64,000 bases of DNA from Streptomyces triculaminicus (GTDB lineage Bacteria > Actinomycetota > Actinomycetes > Streptomycetales > Streptomycetaceae). Position numbers and translations under genes: made by a program. The stretch covers positions 930,001 to 994,000 of the forward strand of contig NZ_JAFMOF010000001.1 of assembly GCF_017349075.1 (NCBI RefSeq), given 5' to 3'. Of this stretch, positions 1-9,930 are shown in pieces; the stretch's first letter is position 1, and each line of letters starts with the position of its first letter. Under the pieces are notes generated by a model that searched no databases, was not told where the DNA came from, and was given only the letters and a program-made list of their open reading frames with translations.

Positions 1-687
1 GAGCTTGCGGAGGGCGGAGGCGAGGGCCAGGGGGTCGCCGGTCAGGCGGGCGCCGGAGGCGTCGGCCTCGTACTCCCGGGAGCGGCTGACGGCCAGTTGG
101 ATGAGGGAGGCCGCGATGGGGCCCAGCAGCATGATCATGATCATGCCGATGATGCCGGGGCCCTCGTCGTCGTCCGAGCGGCCGATGGGGATCAGCCAGG
201 CGAAGTTGACCAGGAACATCACCACCGACGCCAGCGCGCCCGCCACGGAGGAGATGAGGATGTCGCGGTTGTAGACGTGGCTGAGCTCGTGGCCGATGAC
301 GCCGCGCAGCTCGCGCTCGTCGAGCAGGCGCAGGATGCCGTCGGTGCAGCAGACGGCGGCGTTGCGGGGATTGCGGCCGGTGGCGAAGGCGTTGGGGGCC
401 TCGGTCGGGGAGATGTAGAGGCGGGGCATGGGCTGGCGGGCGGCCGTGGAGAGCTCGCGCACCATGCGGTAGAGCTGGGGGGCCTCGAACTCGCTGACCG
501 GGCGGGCCCGCATCGCGCGCAGGGCGATCTTGTCGCTGTTCCAGTAGGCGTAGGCGTTGGTGCCGAGCGCCACCAGGACGGCGACGATCAGGCCCGTACG
601 CCCGAACATACTGCCGATGACGATGATGAGCGCGGACAGCCCTCCGAGGAGCACGGCCGTCCGGAGCCCGTTGTGCCGGCGGTGCAC
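1..687 (-). CDS. htpX: HtpX-like M48 membrane zinc metalloprotease (C-terminus cut by window edge)
   Basis: The readable 229 residues are the N-terminal part of an HtpX-family protease, an inner-membrane enzyme that degrades misfolded membrane proteins. A hydrophobic hairpin lies at about residues 11-45. The zinc-binding HELSH motif is at residues 133-137 and the third ligand is in SREYEAD (Glu205). Two more hydrophobic stretches follow HELSH. The start is a GTG preceded by GGAGGG at good spacing. The reading frame runs off base 1, so the C-terminus is not seen. The gene follows the partial nuo operon on the same strand, but a 192-base gap and a dyad upstream suggest its own promoter. The family assignment is firm; the physiological substrate is unknown. 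Confidence 0.93.
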   Translation of the reverse strand, partial: MHRRHNGLRTAVLLGGLSALIIVIGSMFGRTGLIVAVLVALGTNAYAYWNSDKIALRAMRARPVSEFEAPQLYRMVRELSTAARQPMPRLYISPTEAPNAFATGRNPRNAAVCCTDGILRLLDERELRGVIGHELSHVYNRDILISSVAGALASVVMFLVNFAWLIPIGRSDDDEGPGIIGMIMIMLLGPIAASLIQLAVSRSREYEADASGARLTGDPLALASALRKL

Positions 688-721
688 GGTACGCCCTCCA
701 AATGGTGCGGCAGGGGAACCC

Positions 722-752
722 TTGAACCAGTGGAACCTTTCGAACTGGTCAA
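722..752. promoter_or_regulatory. Imperfect dyad upstream of htpX, candidate operator
   Basis: TTGAACCAGT and ACTGGTCAA form an inverted pair (one-base bulge) around an AT-poorer centre that itself contains GAA/TTC. It lies 35-65 bases upstream of the htpX GTG, where a stress regulator would bind. I cannot assign the regulator; it does not match the CIRCE or HAIR consensus. Confidence 0.35.
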
Positions 753-805
753 CGCCAGGCGGGGACCGCCAGTTCCCCCGCCCACCCCGCCCGGCCCTGG
801 ACCGG

Positions 806-844
806 CCGGGTGATTCCCGCCGCGACCGGGTGATTCCGCCGCGG
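806..844. repeat. Two tandem ~20-base repeats downstream of the second nuoN
   Basis: The unit CCGGGTGATTCCCGCCGCGA (806-825) is followed directly by an almost identical 19-base copy (826-844) that lacks one C. It sits between nuoN and htpX. A weak GCGGCC/GGCCGC stem at 841-861 may help terminate the nuo transcript, but no strong terminator is visible. Confidence 0.55.
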
Positions 845-879
845 CCCGACCGCCCGGCCGCCCGCCTGCGGCAGCGCTC

Positions 880-2388
880 CTACAGCAGCGCCTGCGAGGC
901 GAAGCGCAGCACCAGCTGCGGGGCGCCGGAGAGCACCACGCCGGTCACGGCCGCCAGGGCGATGGCCGCGGTCAGGCTGCGCGAGGTGCGCAGCGGCACC
1001 CGCTCCGCTTCGGTCCCGGCGCCGCGGAAGAGCACCGCCGTCCACCGCAGGTAGTAGTAGAGGGCGATCACGACGTTGACGGCCATGACGACCGCCAGCC
1101 AGCCCAGCCCCGCGTCGACCGCCGCCGAGAAGACGGTGACCTTCGCGAACAGGCCGATGACGCCCGGCGGCAGGCCCGCCAGGCACAGCAGGAAGAAGCC
1201 CAGGGCGAGGGCGGCGAGCGGGCGACGGGCGTACAGGCCGCGGTAGTCGTCGATCCGGTTGGCCGGGCTCGTGCGGGCCACCAGGGCGGCGACGGCGAAG
1301 GCGCCGAGGTTCACGGCGGCGTACATCAGGGCGTACGCGACGGTGGAGCCGATGGCCCGGGAGGCGTCGTCGGCGTAGCCGGCGGCGGCGATCGGGACCA
1401 GCAGGTAGCCCGCCTGGCCGACCGAGGACCAGGCCAGCAGCCGGACGGCGCTGCGCTCGCGGTCGGAGCGCTGGCGCAGGGCGGCGACGTTGCCGGCGGT
1501 CATGGTGAGCGCGGCGAGCACGGCGAGGGCCGGGGCCCACACGTCGGCGTACGAGGGGAAGGCGACGACCGTCACCAGGATGAGCCCGGTGAAGCCGACG
1601 GCCTTGCCGATGACCGACAGGTAGGCGGCGACCGGCAGCGGGGCGCCCGCGTAGGTGTCGGGAACCCAGAAGTGGAAGGGGACGGCCGCGGTCTTGAAGG
1701 CGAAGCCGACGAGCGTCAGGGCGACGCCCGCCTGGGCCAGGACGGCCAGGCGCGGGTCGACGTGGGTGAGGCCGTCGGCGATGCGGGTGAGGTGCAGGGT
1801 GCCGGTGGCGGCGTAGACGAAGCTCGCGCCCAGCAGCGTGACCGCAGTCGCGGTGACGGAGGAGAGGAAGAACTTCAGCGCCGCCTCGGAGGAGCGGCTG
1901 TCGCCGCGGCGCAGGCCGACCAGCGCGAAGGCGGGCAGCGAGGCCACCTCGAGGGCCACGACGAGGGTCGCGAGGTCCCGGGAGGCGGGCAGCAGCGCCG
2001 CGCCGGCGGCGGAGGACAGGAGCAGGAACCAGAACTCCCCGGCGGGGAGTTCGGAATCCGCGATGTCGCTGAAGGACAGCAGGGCCGTCAGCAGCGCTCC
2101 GCCCAGCACGAGCAGCTGGATGACGAGCGTGAAGTGGTCGGCGGTGTAGCTGCAGGCGCCGCCGCCCGTGGTGCCGGTGAGGCAGAACGTCGAGCGGTCG
2201 CCGTCCAGCAGCGGCAGGAGCGAGAGCCCGGCGAGGATCAGGCCGGTGACGGCGATCCACCCGAGGAGGGGTTTCCTGCCCTCCGGCAGGAAGAGGTCGG
2301 CCACCAGGATGCCCAGCGCCACGACGGCCGTGATCGTGGGCGGGGCGATGGCGAGCCAGTCGACGGACTGGACCAGGGAGGAGCCCAT
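880..2388 (-). CDS. nuoN: NuoN-type antiporter subunit, partial (second) complex I cluster
   Basis: A 502-residue integral membrane protein of the proton-antiporter family, one of three NuoL/M/N-type ion channels in complex I. It keeps the transmembrane lysine context FKTAAVPFHFWVPDTYAGAP that defines NuoN, and has many hydrophobic helices. The ATG overlaps the nuoM stop (TGATG), so translation is coupled. The frame is open far upstream, but that extension is shadow sequence over nuoM. This is the last gene of the A-B-C-H-I-J-K-L-M-N operon. It is about 50 residues shorter than the NuoN of the main operon at 32849-34504 and clearly diverged from it. Confidence 0.93.
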   Translation of the reverse strand: MGSSLVQSVDWLAIAPPTITAVVALGILVADLFLPEGRKPLLGWIAVTGLILAGLSLLPLLDGDRSTFCLTGTTGGGACSYTADHFTLVIQLLVLGGALLTALLSFSDIADSELPAGEFWFLLLSSAAGAALLPASRDLATLVVALEVASLPAFALVGLRRGDSRSSEAALKFFLSSVTATAVTLLGASFVYAATGTLHLTRIADGLTHVDPRLAVLAQAGVALTLVGFAFKTAAVPFHFWVPDTYAGAPLPVAAYLSVIGKAVGFTGLILVTVVAFPSYADVWAPALAVLAALTMTAGNVAALRQRSDRERSAVRLLAWSSVGQAGYLLVPIAAAGYADDASRAIGSTVAYALMYAAVNLGAFAVAALVARTSPANRIDDYRGLYARRPLAALALGFFLLCLAGLPPGVIGLFAKVTVFSAAVDAGLGWLAVVMAVNVVIALYYYLRWTAVLFRGAGTEAERVPLRTSRSLTAAIALAAVTGVVLSGAPQLVLRFASQALL

Positions 2389-3983
2389 CAGTTGCCACCT
2401 CCGAGGAGCTGCTGAACGGCCGGGTCGGTGAGGCCGAGGAGGGCCGCGGGCCAGAGTCCGGCGAGGACGGTGAGGGCGACGAGGGGGGTCCAGGCGGCGA
2501 ACTCGTACGGACGGACGTCCGCGAGCGCGCCGGACGGGCCGGGGGCGGTGGCGGGCGTGACGCCGTCCCCGTCCCCGTCGCCGCCCATGCACACCCGGCG
2601 GACGACGACGAGCAGGTACGCGGCCGTCAACAGCGTGCCGAGGCCGGCCAGGGCCATGAAGGTGAGGAACGCGGGGCGGCTGAGCCCGTCGGCGGGGCGG
2701 AAGGAGCCGAACATCGCCAGCATCTCGCCCCAGAACCCGGCGAGGCCGGGCAGTCCGAGGGAGGCCACGGCGCCGAAGGCCAGCAGGCCGCCCAGGCGGG
2801 GGGCCCTGCCGTAGAGCGCCGCACCCGTGAGGCCGGAGAGCTCGTCGAGGTCGCTGGTGCCGTAGCGGTCCTTGATGGCGCCGACGAGGAAGAAGAGCAG
2901 GCCGGTGATCAGGCCGTGGGCGATGTTGGCGAACAGCGCGCCGTTGATCCCGGTGGGGGTGAGCGTGGCGATGCCCAGCAGCACGAAGCCCATGTGGCCG
3001 ACGGAGGAGTAGGCGATCAGGCGCTTGAGGTCGCCCTTCCCGCCGGAACGGGCCAGGGCCAGGCAGACCAGCGAGCCGTAGACGATGCCGACGGCGGCGA
3101 AGGCCGCGAGGTAGGGCGCGAAGGCGTGGGCGCCCTCCGGCGCGATCGGCAGGACGATCCGGACGAAGCCGTATGTGCCCATCTTCAGCAGGACGCCCGC
3201 CAGCAGCACCGAGCCGGCGGTCGGGGCGGCGGTGTGGGCGTCGGGCAGCCAGCTGTGCAGGGGCCACATCGGGGCCTTGACGGCCAGGCCGATCCCGATG
3301 GCCAGGACCGCGATGACCTGCGTGGTGTGACCGAGCCCGGACCCGTTGTCAGTGGCCAGTGCCACCATGTCGAACGTGCCGCCCTTGATGCCGATGAGGA
3401 GGAGGCCGAGCAGCATCACGACGGAGCCGAGCAGGGTGTAGAGGATGAACCGCCACGCGGCGCGCTCCCTGCCCTCGCCGCCCCAGCGGGCGATGAGGAA
3501 GTACATCGGGATGAGCACCATCTCGAAGGCCAGGAAGAACAGCATCAGGTCGAGGACGGCGAAGGTCGCCAGGGTGCCGGACTCGAGCACGAGGAGCAGC
3601 GCGACGAATGCCTTGGGGGACGGGCCCGACGGCATCTTGGAGTAGCTGTACAGCGCGCAGAGGAAGGTCAGCAGCGCCGTCAGGACGAGGAGGGGTAGCG
3701 AGATGCCGTCGACGCCGAGGTGGATCCGCACGCCGAGCGCCGGGATCCAGCTGATGTCGGTGGTCGCCTGCATGCGCGCCGGGTGGTCGTGGTCGAAGCC
3801 GGCGGCCAGGGCCACGGACAGCGCGAGGACGGCGCCGGTGACGGTCACGCCGTGACGGAGCACGGCCTGGTCCGGGTCCTTGCCCTTCAGCCCGGGCGGG
3901 GCGGGGAGCAGGGCGGCGACGGCGCCGACGAGGGGGAGGACCACGATCGCGGCGAGGAGGATCTGCAGCACGGTATGACTCAC
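2388..3983 (-). CDS. nuoM: NuoM-type antiporter subunit, second complex I cluster
   Basis: A 531-residue membrane protein of the NuoM family. The conserved glutamate in LAFEMVLIPMYFLIARWG and the lysine in VKAPMWPLHSWLPDAH, both part of the proton path in NuoM, are present. An acidic GGDGDGDGD loop precedes the last helices. The GTG start was chosen because it lies a few bases after the nuoL stop and gives a normal N-terminal helix. The stop overlaps the nuoN ATG. The protein differs from the NuoM at 34501-36108 along its whole length, so this is an old paralogue rather than a recent duplication. Confidence 0.94.
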   Translation of the reverse strand: MSHTVLQILLAAIVVLPLVGAVAALLPAPPGLKGKDPDQAVLRHGVTVTGAVLALSVALAAGFDHDHPARMQATTDISWIPALGVRIHLGVDGISLPLLVLTALLTFLCALYSYSKMPSGPSPKAFVALLLVLESGTLATFAVLDLMLFFLAFEMVLIPMYFLIARWGGEGRERAAWRFILYTLLGSVVMLLGLLLIGIKGGTFDMVALATDNGSGLGHTTQVIAVLAIGIGLAVKAPMWPLHSWLPDAHTAAPTAGSVLLAGVLLKMGTYGFVRIVLPIAPEGAHAFAPYLAAFAAVGIVYGSLVCLALARSGGKGDLKRLIAYSSVGHMGFVLLGIATLTPTGINGALFANIAHGLITGLLFFLVGAIKDRYGTSDLDELSGLTGAALYGRAPRLGGLLAFGAVASLGLPGLAGFWGEMLAMFGSFRPADGLSRPAFLTFMALAGLGTLLTAAYLLVVVRRVCMGGDGDGDGVTPATAPGPSGALADVRPYEFAAWTPLVALTVLAGLWPAALLGLTDPAVQQLLGGGN

Positions 3984-3985
3984 GG

Positions 3986-5977
3986 TCAGGCTCCGGTGGC
4001 GACGAGTACGGCGGCGACGGCCAGGACGACGGAGCCGGCGAGCAGGGCGCTGAGGTAGGTCTGCACGTTGCCGGTCTGGGCGCGGCGGACGGCCGCGCCG
4101 AGCAGGCGGGGGGCGCCGCCCGCGCCGCGCACGTACGCCTCGACGACCTCGCGGTCGAGGAAGCGGGCGAGGCGGGCGGCGGCACGCGTCGGCCGGACGA
4201 AGAGCACGGAGTACACGGCGTCGAGGTGGAAGCCGCCGACCGCGTGGCGGTGCAGGGGGCCGAGCAGGAGCCTGCCCGGGTCGGCGGGGTCGGGGGCGCC
4301 CGCGATGCCGCCGTAGGCGGCCTCGTGGGTGGCGATGGTCTCCTCCTCGGAGACGTACGGGGCGGCTCCGGGGTCCGCGGCCACGGCGCCCAAGGGGGTG
4401 CGGGCGGCGTACGCGGCGGTCCTGCGCCAGGCCGCGTACATGACGATCACGCCGGCGAGGGCGAGGCCGGTGGAGAGGACGGAGGTGGTGAGCGTCGGGG
4501 TCAGCGAACCCCCGTCGAACCAGTCGGGCAGCTTCCAGGCGGCCAGGCCGAGCGCGGCGGTGGGGAGGAAGAGGACCCACAGGACGGCGTTCATGGCGAG
4601 CGGCTCGCGGCCGTGCCCGGCGGCCTCGGCGCCCTTGCCGTGGAAGGCCAGCAGCCACAGGCGGGTGGCGTAGCCGGCGGTGAGCAGGGCGGTGAGCAGG
4701 CCCGCGACCAGCACGATCCAGCCGGCGGCGGCCGGGATGCCGTGGGCGTCGCCGGTGGTCGCGTGCTCGGCCGCGCCGAGGACGGCCTCCTTGGAGAAGA
4801 AGCCGCTGAAGGGCGGGATCGCGGCGAGGGCGAGGAGGCCGACGGTCATCGTCCAGTAGGCGTCGGGGACGCGCTTGGCGAGGTGGTTCATCCGCGACAT
4901 CGCGGCGAGCGAGTTGGTCCCCGCCGCGTGGATGATCACGCCCGCGCCGAGGAAGAGGAGGGCCTTGAACGCGCCGTGCGAGATGAGGTGGAAGACGGCC
5001 GCGCCGCGGTCGCCGACGGCGAGGGCGCCGGTCATGTAGCCGAGCTGGCCGACGGTCGAATAGGCCAGGACGCGCTTGATGTCGTCCTGGGCGAGGGCGG
5101 CGAGCGCCGAGCCGGCCATGGTGACCGCGGCCATCACGGCCATCACGACCAGGGCCGCCGCCGAGGCGGCGAAGACGGGGAGGAGCCGGGCGATGAGGTA
5201 GACGCCGGCCGCGACCATCGTCGCGGCGTGGATCAGCGCCGACACCGGGGTGGGGCCGGCCATCGCGTCGGGCAGCCAGGTGTGCAGGGGGAACTGCGCG
5301 GACTTGCCCGCGACGCCGGCCAGGAGCAGCAGCGCCACCAGGGTGGGGTGCTCGATGCCGCCCGAGACGGCCGTCGTGAGGATGCCGTTGATCCGGAAGG
5401 TTCCGGCGTCGGCGGCCAGCGCGAAGACGCCGATCAGGAAGGGGACGTCGCCCAGCTTGGTGACCAGGAAGGCCTTGAGGGAGGCGGACCGGGCGGCCCG
5501 GGTCTCCCAGTAGTGGCCGACGAGGAAGTACGAGCAGATGCCCATGACCTCCCAGCCGACCAGCAGCACCATCAGGTCGCCGGAGTAGACGACGAGCAGC
5601 ATCGCCGAGGTGAAGAGGGAGACGAGGGCCGCGTACGAGGGGTAGCGGGGGTCGTCGCGCAGGTAGGCGGTCGAGTAGAGCTGGACGCAGGTCGCCACGA
5701 TCCCGACGAGCACGGCGACCAGCACGGCGAAGCCGTCCAGGTGCAGGGCGAGGTCGATGGGCACGGACCCGGTGGGGGTGAGCCGGGTCGAGGCGTCGAG
5801 GGGCTTCTCCCCGCCCTGCTGCCAGGCGACGACGACCGCGAGCACGGCGGCGGCCAGCGTCGGCAGCACGGCCAGCGGCCGTACGGCTCCGGGCGCGCGG
5901 CGGCCGAGCAGAAGGCCGGCGGCGGCGCCGAGGAAGGGCAGCAGGGGGACGAGGACGGCGGTGGTCGTGGTGCTCAC
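3986..5977 (-). CDS. nuoL: NuoL-type antiporter subunit, second complex I cluster
   Basis: A 663-residue NuoL. It has the family glutamate in [17 protein letters not shown], the lysine in [15 protein letters not shown] and the signature [21 protein letters not shown] long hydrophilic stretch of about 100 residues precedes the last hydrophobic segment, consistent with the lateral-helix region of NuoL. The GTG start overlaps the nuoK stop as GTGA. Since NuoL, M and N are all intact, the encoded membrane arm should be able to translocate protons. The electron input must come from elsewhere because nuoE, F and G are absent from this operon. Confidence 0.95.
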   Translation of the reverse strand: MSTTTTAVLVPLLPFLGAAAGLLLGRRAPGAVRPLAVLPTLAAAVLAVVVAWQQGGEKPLDASTRLTPTGSVPIDLALHLDGFAVLVAVLVGIVATCVQLYSTAYLRDDPRYPSYAALVSLFTSAMLLVVYSGDLMVLLVGWEVMGICSYFLVGHYWETRAARSASLKAFLVTKLGDVPFLIGVFALAADAGTFRINGILTTAVSGGIEHPTLVALLLLAGVAGKSAQFPLHTWLPDAMAGPTPVSALIHAATMVAAGVYLIARLLPVFAASAAALVVMAVMAAVTMAGSALAALAQDDIKRVLAYSTVGQLGYMTGALAVGDRGAAVFHLISHGAFKALLFLGAGVIIHAAGTNSLAAMSRMNHLAKRVPDAYWTMTVGLLALAAIPPFSGFFSKEAVLGAAEHATTGDAHGIPAAAGWIVLVAGLLTALLTAGYATRLWLLAFHGKGAEAAGHGREPLAMNAVLWVLFLPTAALGLAAWKLPDWFDGGSLTPTLTTSVLSTGLALAGVIVMYAAWRRTAAYAARTPLGAVAADPGAAPYVSEEETIATHEAAYGGIAGAPDPADPGRLLLGPLHRHAVGGFHLDAVYSVLFVRPTRAAARLARFLDREVVEAYVRGAGGAPRLLGAAVRRAQTGNVQTYLSALLAGSVVLAVAAVLVATGA

Positions 5978-6339
5978 GCGGCGGCCTCGGCCTTCTCCTC
6001 GCGGTCTGCGCGGTCGGGGTCGGGTCGGTGGGCGTCCTCGCCGAGGTCGCGGAGCCGGTCGACGTCGGCGGTGCCGCGGTTGCGGTACACCTGCAGGACG
6101 ATCGCCAGGCCGATGCCGATCTCGGCGGCGGCGATGGCGATGGTGAAGAGGGTGAGCGCCTGACCCGCGTGGAGCGTGTCGCGCAGCCACACATCGAAGG
6201 CGACGAGGTTGAGGTTGACGGCGTTGAGCATCAGCTCGACGGACATCAGGACGAGGATCGCGTTGCGCCGGGCGAGCACGCCGTACAGGCCCACGCAGAA
6301 GAGGAGGGCCGCGAGGACGGCCGCGTAGACGAGGTGCAT
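5974..6339 (-). CDS. nuoK: NuoK subunit, second complex I cluster
   Basis: A 121-residue NuoK homologue with three hydrophobic segments. It has the family signatures [24 protein letters not shown] and [11 protein letters not shown], each carrying the buried glutamate used in proton transfer. Family members are usually about 100 residues; this one has an extra charged tail of about 25 residues rich in D, R and E. The ATG overlaps the nuoJ stop (TGATG) and the stop overlaps the nuoL GTG, so it is tightly coupled on both sides. Confidence 0.95.
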   Translation of the reverse strand: MHLVYAAVLAALLFCVGLYGVLARRNAILVLMSVELMLNAVNLNLVAFDVWLRDTLHAGQALTLFTIAIAAAEIGIGLAIVLQVYRNRGTADVDRLRDLGEDAHRPDPDRADREEKAEAAA

Positions 6340-6896
6340 CAGCGCTCCTCCTTCTTCCTGCGGGAGAGGACGATCGCGCCGACGAGCGCGGCGAGCAGCA
6401 GCACGGACAACGCCTCGAACGGCAGCACCCAGTGCCGGAAGAGGATCTCCCCGGAGACCTTGGTGGAGCCCTGAGGCGCGCCGCGCAGGTCGATCCAGGT
6501 CGTACGGAAGGCGTCCACGACCACCCAGACCAGCGCGGCGGCGGCCGCGACGGCCACGCCGAGGGCGGGCCACCGGTTGGCCGAGTCGGCGTCCGGCGAG
6601 CGGCCGATGGGCGCCTTGGTGAGCATCAGCCCGAAGAGGAGCAGGACCACGACCGAGCCGACGTAGATCAGCACCTGCACCCAGGCGATGAACTCCGCCG
6701 TCAGCAGCAGGTACTCCACGGCCAGCCCGCCGAGCGCCATCACCAGCCAGAGCGCGGCGTGCACCAGCTGCTTGGTGGTGACGGTGACGACGGCCGCCCC
6801 CAGGGTCGCGATGCCCACCAGGAGGAAGGCGATCTCGACACCGGACGGGGAGAGGAAGCCGGGCGCGTTCGCGGCGAGCACGGTGGTGCCGGTCAT
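6339..6896 (-). CDS. nuoJ: NuoJ subunit, second complex I cluster
   Basis: A 185-residue NuoJ family membrane protein. The third hydrophobic segment has the expected [16 protein letters not shown] motif that contributes to the axis of the membrane arm. The family is usually 160-280 residues; this copy lacks the roughly 90-residue soluble C-terminal extension seen in the main-cluster NuoJ at 38315-39139. The ATG overlaps the nuoI stop as ATGA and the stop overlaps nuoK. Confidence 0.94.
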   Translation of the reverse strand: MTGTTVLAANAPGFLSPSGVEIAFLLVGIATLGAAVVTVTTKQLVHAALWLVMALGGLAVEYLLLTAEFIAWVQVLIYVGSVVVLLLFGLMLTKAPIGRSPDADSANRWPALGVAVAAAAALVWVVVDAFRTTWIDLRGAPQGSTKVSGEILFRHWVLPFEALSVLLLAALVGAIVLSRRKKEER

Positions 6897-7474
6897 GCGT
6901 CGTCCTCCTTCTCCTGGGGCTTCTCCTGGGGCTTTTCCTCGGCCTTCTCCTGGGCCTGCGCGGCCAGCTTCTCGGCCGTCTTACGGGCCGCCGCGATCTC
7001 CTTCGGCTCCTCGGCCGCCGGATCGAGCGCGGGCGGCTCGGGCACGGTCCACATCCACTCGCGGAGCTTGTCCCGCTCGTGGGTCAGCTCGTGGATGTCC
7101 GTCTCCGCGTACTCGAACTCCGGCGACCAGAAGAGCGCGTCGAACGGACACACCTCGATGCAGATGCCGCAGTACATGCACAGGGCGAAGTCGATCGCGA
7201 AGCGGTCGAGGACGTTACGGCTGCGCTCGCGGCCCCCCGGGGTGGCGGCCGGCACCGTCTCCTTGTGGGAGTCGATGTAGATGCACCAGTCCGGGCACTC
7301 GCGCGCACACAGCATGCACACCGTGCAGTTCTCCTCGAACAACCCGATGACGCCGCGCGTGCGGGGCGGCAGCTCGGGCTGCACCTCGGGGTACTGCGCG
7401 GTCACCGAGCGACGGGTCATCGTCCGCAGGGTGACGGCCAGGCCCTTGGCCAGGCCGGAGCCGGGAATGGGCAT
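6893..7474 (-). CDS. nuoI: NuoI iron-sulphur subunit, second complex I cluster
   Basis: A 193-residue 8Fe ferredoxin-like subunit. Two complete [4Fe-4S] motifs are visible: C50-C53-C56-C60 and C99-C102-C105-C109. These correspond to clusters N6a and N6b, which pass electrons to NuoB. The C-terminal ~50 residues are a charged low-complexity tail with three near-copies of EKPQEK. The ATG overlaps the nuoH stop (TAATG). Full retention of both clusters argues that the partial complex still carries electrons. The frame is open upstream to 9637, but that is shadow sequence over nuoH and nuoC. Confidence 0.95.
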   Translation of the reverse strand: MPIPGSGLAKGLAVTLRTMTRRSVTAQYPEVQPELPPRTRGVIGLFEENCTVCMLCARECPDWCIYIDSHKETVPAATPGGRERSRNVLDRFAIDFALCMYCGICIEVCPFDALFWSPEFEYAETDIHELTHERDKLREWMWTVPEPPALDPAAEEPKEIAAARKTAEKLAAQAQEKAEEKPQEKPQEKEDDA

Positions 7475-8439
7475 TACTGGGTCACCACCTTGACGACGCC
7501 GGTCAGCGCGATCTGCGCCAGTGCGAGCGGAATGAGAACGGTCCACGCCAGCTTCTGCAGCTGGTCCTCGCGCAACCGCGGATAGCTCACCCGCAGCCAG
7601 ATGACGACGAAGGCCAGCAGCGCCGTCTTCAGCAGCGTCCACAGCCAGCCCAGGCCGTCGGCCCCGAACGGGCCGTGCCAGCCGCCGAGGAAGAGCACCG
7701 TCGTCAGACCGCACAGCACGACGATGCCCGCGTACTCCGCGAGCAGGAACATCGCGAAGCGCAGGCCCGTGTACTCGGTGTACGCGCCGAAGATGATCTC
7801 CGAGTCGGCCACCGGCATGTCGAACGGCGGCCGCTGCAGCTCCGCCAGACCCGCCGTGAAGAACACGAGCCCGCCGACGATCTGCCACGGCACCCACCAC
7901 CAGTGGAAGGCGTCCACGATCCCCGGCAGCGACACCGTGCCCGCCGCCATCGCCACCGAGGCCGCCGCCAGCAGCATCGGCAGCTCGTACGCCATCAGCT
8001 GTGCCGCGGTCCGCAGGCCGCCGAGCAGCGAGAACTTGTTCGCCGAGGCCCAGCCCGCCATCAGCGAACCCAGCACGCCGACGCCCATGACCGCCAGCAC
8101 GAAGAAGATGCCCGCGTCGATGAACTGACCCACCGCGTTGCCGGGCCCTACCGGGATCGCCACCAGCACCAGCAGATACGGCAGCAACGCCACCGCCGGC
8201 GCGAGCTGGAAGATCCTCCGGTCCGCGCCCGTCGGCACGATGTCTTCCTTCTGCGCGAACTTCACACCGTCCGCCACCAGCTGCGCCCAGCCGTGGAACC
8301 CACCGGCGTACATCGGGCCCAGACGGCCCTGCATGTGCGCCATCACCTTGTGCTCCGTCTGCCCGATGGCCAGCGGCAGCACCAGGAAGACGACGAAGAC
8401 GGCGGCGAGGCGCAGGACGACGTCCAGAATGTCGCTCAT
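7474..8439 (-). CDS. nuoH: NuoH quinone-site membrane subunit, second complex I cluster
   Basis: A 321-residue NuoH homologue, the membrane subunit that forms the quinone entrance and couples to NuoD and NuoB. It has the loop [20 protein letters not shown] (equivalent to the usual RIGPNR-GP-G loop, here altered) and the family glutamates in the [12 protein letters not shown] and [12 protein letters not shown] regions. It lacks the proline-rich tail of the main NuoH. The ATG overlaps, as ATGA, the stop of the restored nuoC tail at 8436, which supports the view that nuoC really extends to 8436. Confidence 0.94.
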   Translation of the reverse strand: MSDILDVVLRLAAVFVVFLVLPLAIGQTEHKVMAHMQGRLGPMYAGGFHGWAQLVADGVKFAQKEDIVPTGADRRIFQLAPAVALLPYLLVLVAIPVGPGNAVGQFIDAGIFFVLAVMGVGVLGSLMAGWASANKFSLLGGLRTAAQLMAYELPMLLAAASVAMAAGTVSLPGIVDAFHWWWVPWQIVGGLVFFTAGLAELQRPPFDMPVADSEIIFGAYTEYTGLRFAMFLLAEYAGIVVLCGLTTVLFLGGWHGPFGADGLGWLWTLLKTALLAFVVIWLRVSYPRLREDQLQKLAWTVLIPLALAQIALTGVVKVVTQ

Positions 8440-9930
8440 GCGGGGTCGCCTCCGGCGGGGTTCGTGTCGTTCTCGGTCCCGCCGCTTCCGGCTGCGCCGG
8501 GCTTGCGGGGTTCTTCGGCCTCAGCGGGTTCGGCTGCCGGTTCGGCTGCGCCGGGCTTGCCGGGTTCGCCGGTGGCGGCTGAGGGCTCGGCTTCGCCGGG
8601 GGCGTCCGCGGCCGGGGCCGGGGCCTGGGGCTCCGGGCCGGTCGGCACCGCCGGGGCGGGCCGCGTGGGCTCGCCGCCGTCGCGGCGGGAAGAAGCGGGC
8701 TCGGCCTCGCCGGGGTCTCGGGGGCCGGTTTCGCCGTGGGGTCGTCGAAGGCCGGGCGGGCGTGGTGCCAGGGGGCGTCGGACGAGCGGGGCGCCGGGCG
8801 CGGGCGCGTGGCCTGCGGCTCCGCGGCCGCCTCGCCGGCCTGACTGGCCGAACCGTCCGCCGCGCTGCGGGTACGCCGGGGCGTGGGCGCAGCGCCCTCC
8901 GCCTGGCTCGCCGAACCGTCCGCCGCACTGCGGGTACGCCGGGGCGCAGCCTCGCCGGCCTGACTGGCCGAGCCCTCTGCCGCACTGCGGGTGCGACGCG
9001 GCGTGGGCGCAGCGCCCTCCGCCTGGCTCGCCGAGCCGTCCGCCACGCTCCGCGTACGCCGAGGCGCGGCCTCGCCGGCCTGGCTCGCGGAACCCTCCGT
9101 CGCACTCCGCGCACGGCGCGGCGCGGCCTCGCCGGCCTGGCTCGCCGAGCCCTCCGTCACGCTGCGCGCACGGCGCACCGGGCGGTCCGTGCCGGCGCCC
9201 GCGCCGGCGGTCGCGCGGGGGTGCGGGTGGGGCGGGCGGGGGCCGGTGGGAGTTGGCCCTTGAGGGGGCCCCATTCGTTGGGGTCGGGGACGCCCGGCGG
9301 GAGCATCTGGCGGCGCTTGGGGCCGCCCTCCGCCGCCTCGCCCGGCTCCTTGGCGCCCGGCCAGGCCTTGACCACGCGGGCCGCGAGGACGAAGTCCTTG
9401 CGGAGGGGGTGGCCCTCGAAGTTCTCCGGCAGGAGCAGCGGCACGAGGTGGGGGTGGCCGGTGAAGTCGACGCCGAACATCTCGTGGGTCTCCCGCTCGT
9501 GCCACGCCGCGCCGGCGTAGACGCCGACGGCGGTCGGCAGCGCGGGAGCGTCGTGCGGCACGGTCGTACGCAGGAGCAGTCGGCGGATGCCGTGCGGGCC
9601 CTCGCCGGCGCCGGGCAGTGCGGCCACGTGGGAGCACACGCGGAAGCCCGTGCCGGGCTCGTCGACGGCGCTGAGCCAGTCGAAGAAGGTGCAGCCGAGC
9701 CGGTCCCGGGCGGTCTCGAGCGCGGTGATCCAGGCCTCGGCGGGGACGTCGACGGTGAGCAGGCCGTAGGCCTCCTCGGCGCTCGCGCCCTCGCCGAACA
9801 GCTCGGCGGCGCCGGCGGGCAGCCAGCCCACGGCCGGCTGGGTCACGTCGGCCAACGTCACGTCGGCCACCGTCGCGTCAGGCGGTGTCGCGTCGGACGG
9901 TGTCGCATCCGGCTGGGTCGGCTCGCTCAT
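8436..9930 (-). CDS. nuoC: NuoC-type subunit with long repetitive C-terminal tail; two apparent 1-base losses
   Basis: Residues 1-230 are a normal NuoC 30-kDa domain ([23 protein letters not shown]). The ATG overlaps the nuoB stop as ATGA. As sequenced, this frame stops at 9157. The adjacent frame then encodes six repeats of the type [16 protein letters not shown] (8818-9177). A third frame carries a natural end at 8436 that overlaps the nuoH ATG. Putting back one base near 9195-9245 and one near 8709-8727 gives one protein of about 498 residues, with a ~260-residue A/P/E/R/S-rich tail. No NuoD signature occurs in the tail. The breaks are probably base-calling errors at C runs. The tail's function is unknown. 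Confidence 0.8.
8818..9177 (-). repeat. Six tandem ~18-20-residue coding repeats in the NuoC tail
   Basis: Six units, each about 54-60 bases, encode variants of R-(T/A)-R-S-x-x-(E/D)-G-S-A-S-Q-A-(G/E)-x-A-A-P. Units alternate between a shorter form ending GEAAPR and a longer form ending EGAAPTPR. Base identity between units is high (shared core ctcgccgagccctccg-like on the plus strand), so they look recently amplified or homogenised. Confidence 0.85.

Noticed and set aside
4226..6163. Long plus-strand frame (645 residues) opposite nuoL and nuoK
   Set aside because: The sequence is a low-complexity mixture of G, R, D, E and V with no family motif and is antisense to clear nuo genes, a typical GC-skew shadow.
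8818..9177. Possible CRISPR array from regularly spaced repeats
   Set aside because: Units are contiguous, in frame and encode a peptide repeat with no unique spacers; no cas genes are nearby.
6893..9637. One 914-residue frame that could look like a NuoC-NuoI fusion
   Set aside because: It crosses nuoH entirely in the wrong frame. Only the NuoI part (6893-7474) and the repeat segment of the NuoC tail carry protein signal; the ATG of nuoI overlaps the nuoH stop normally.
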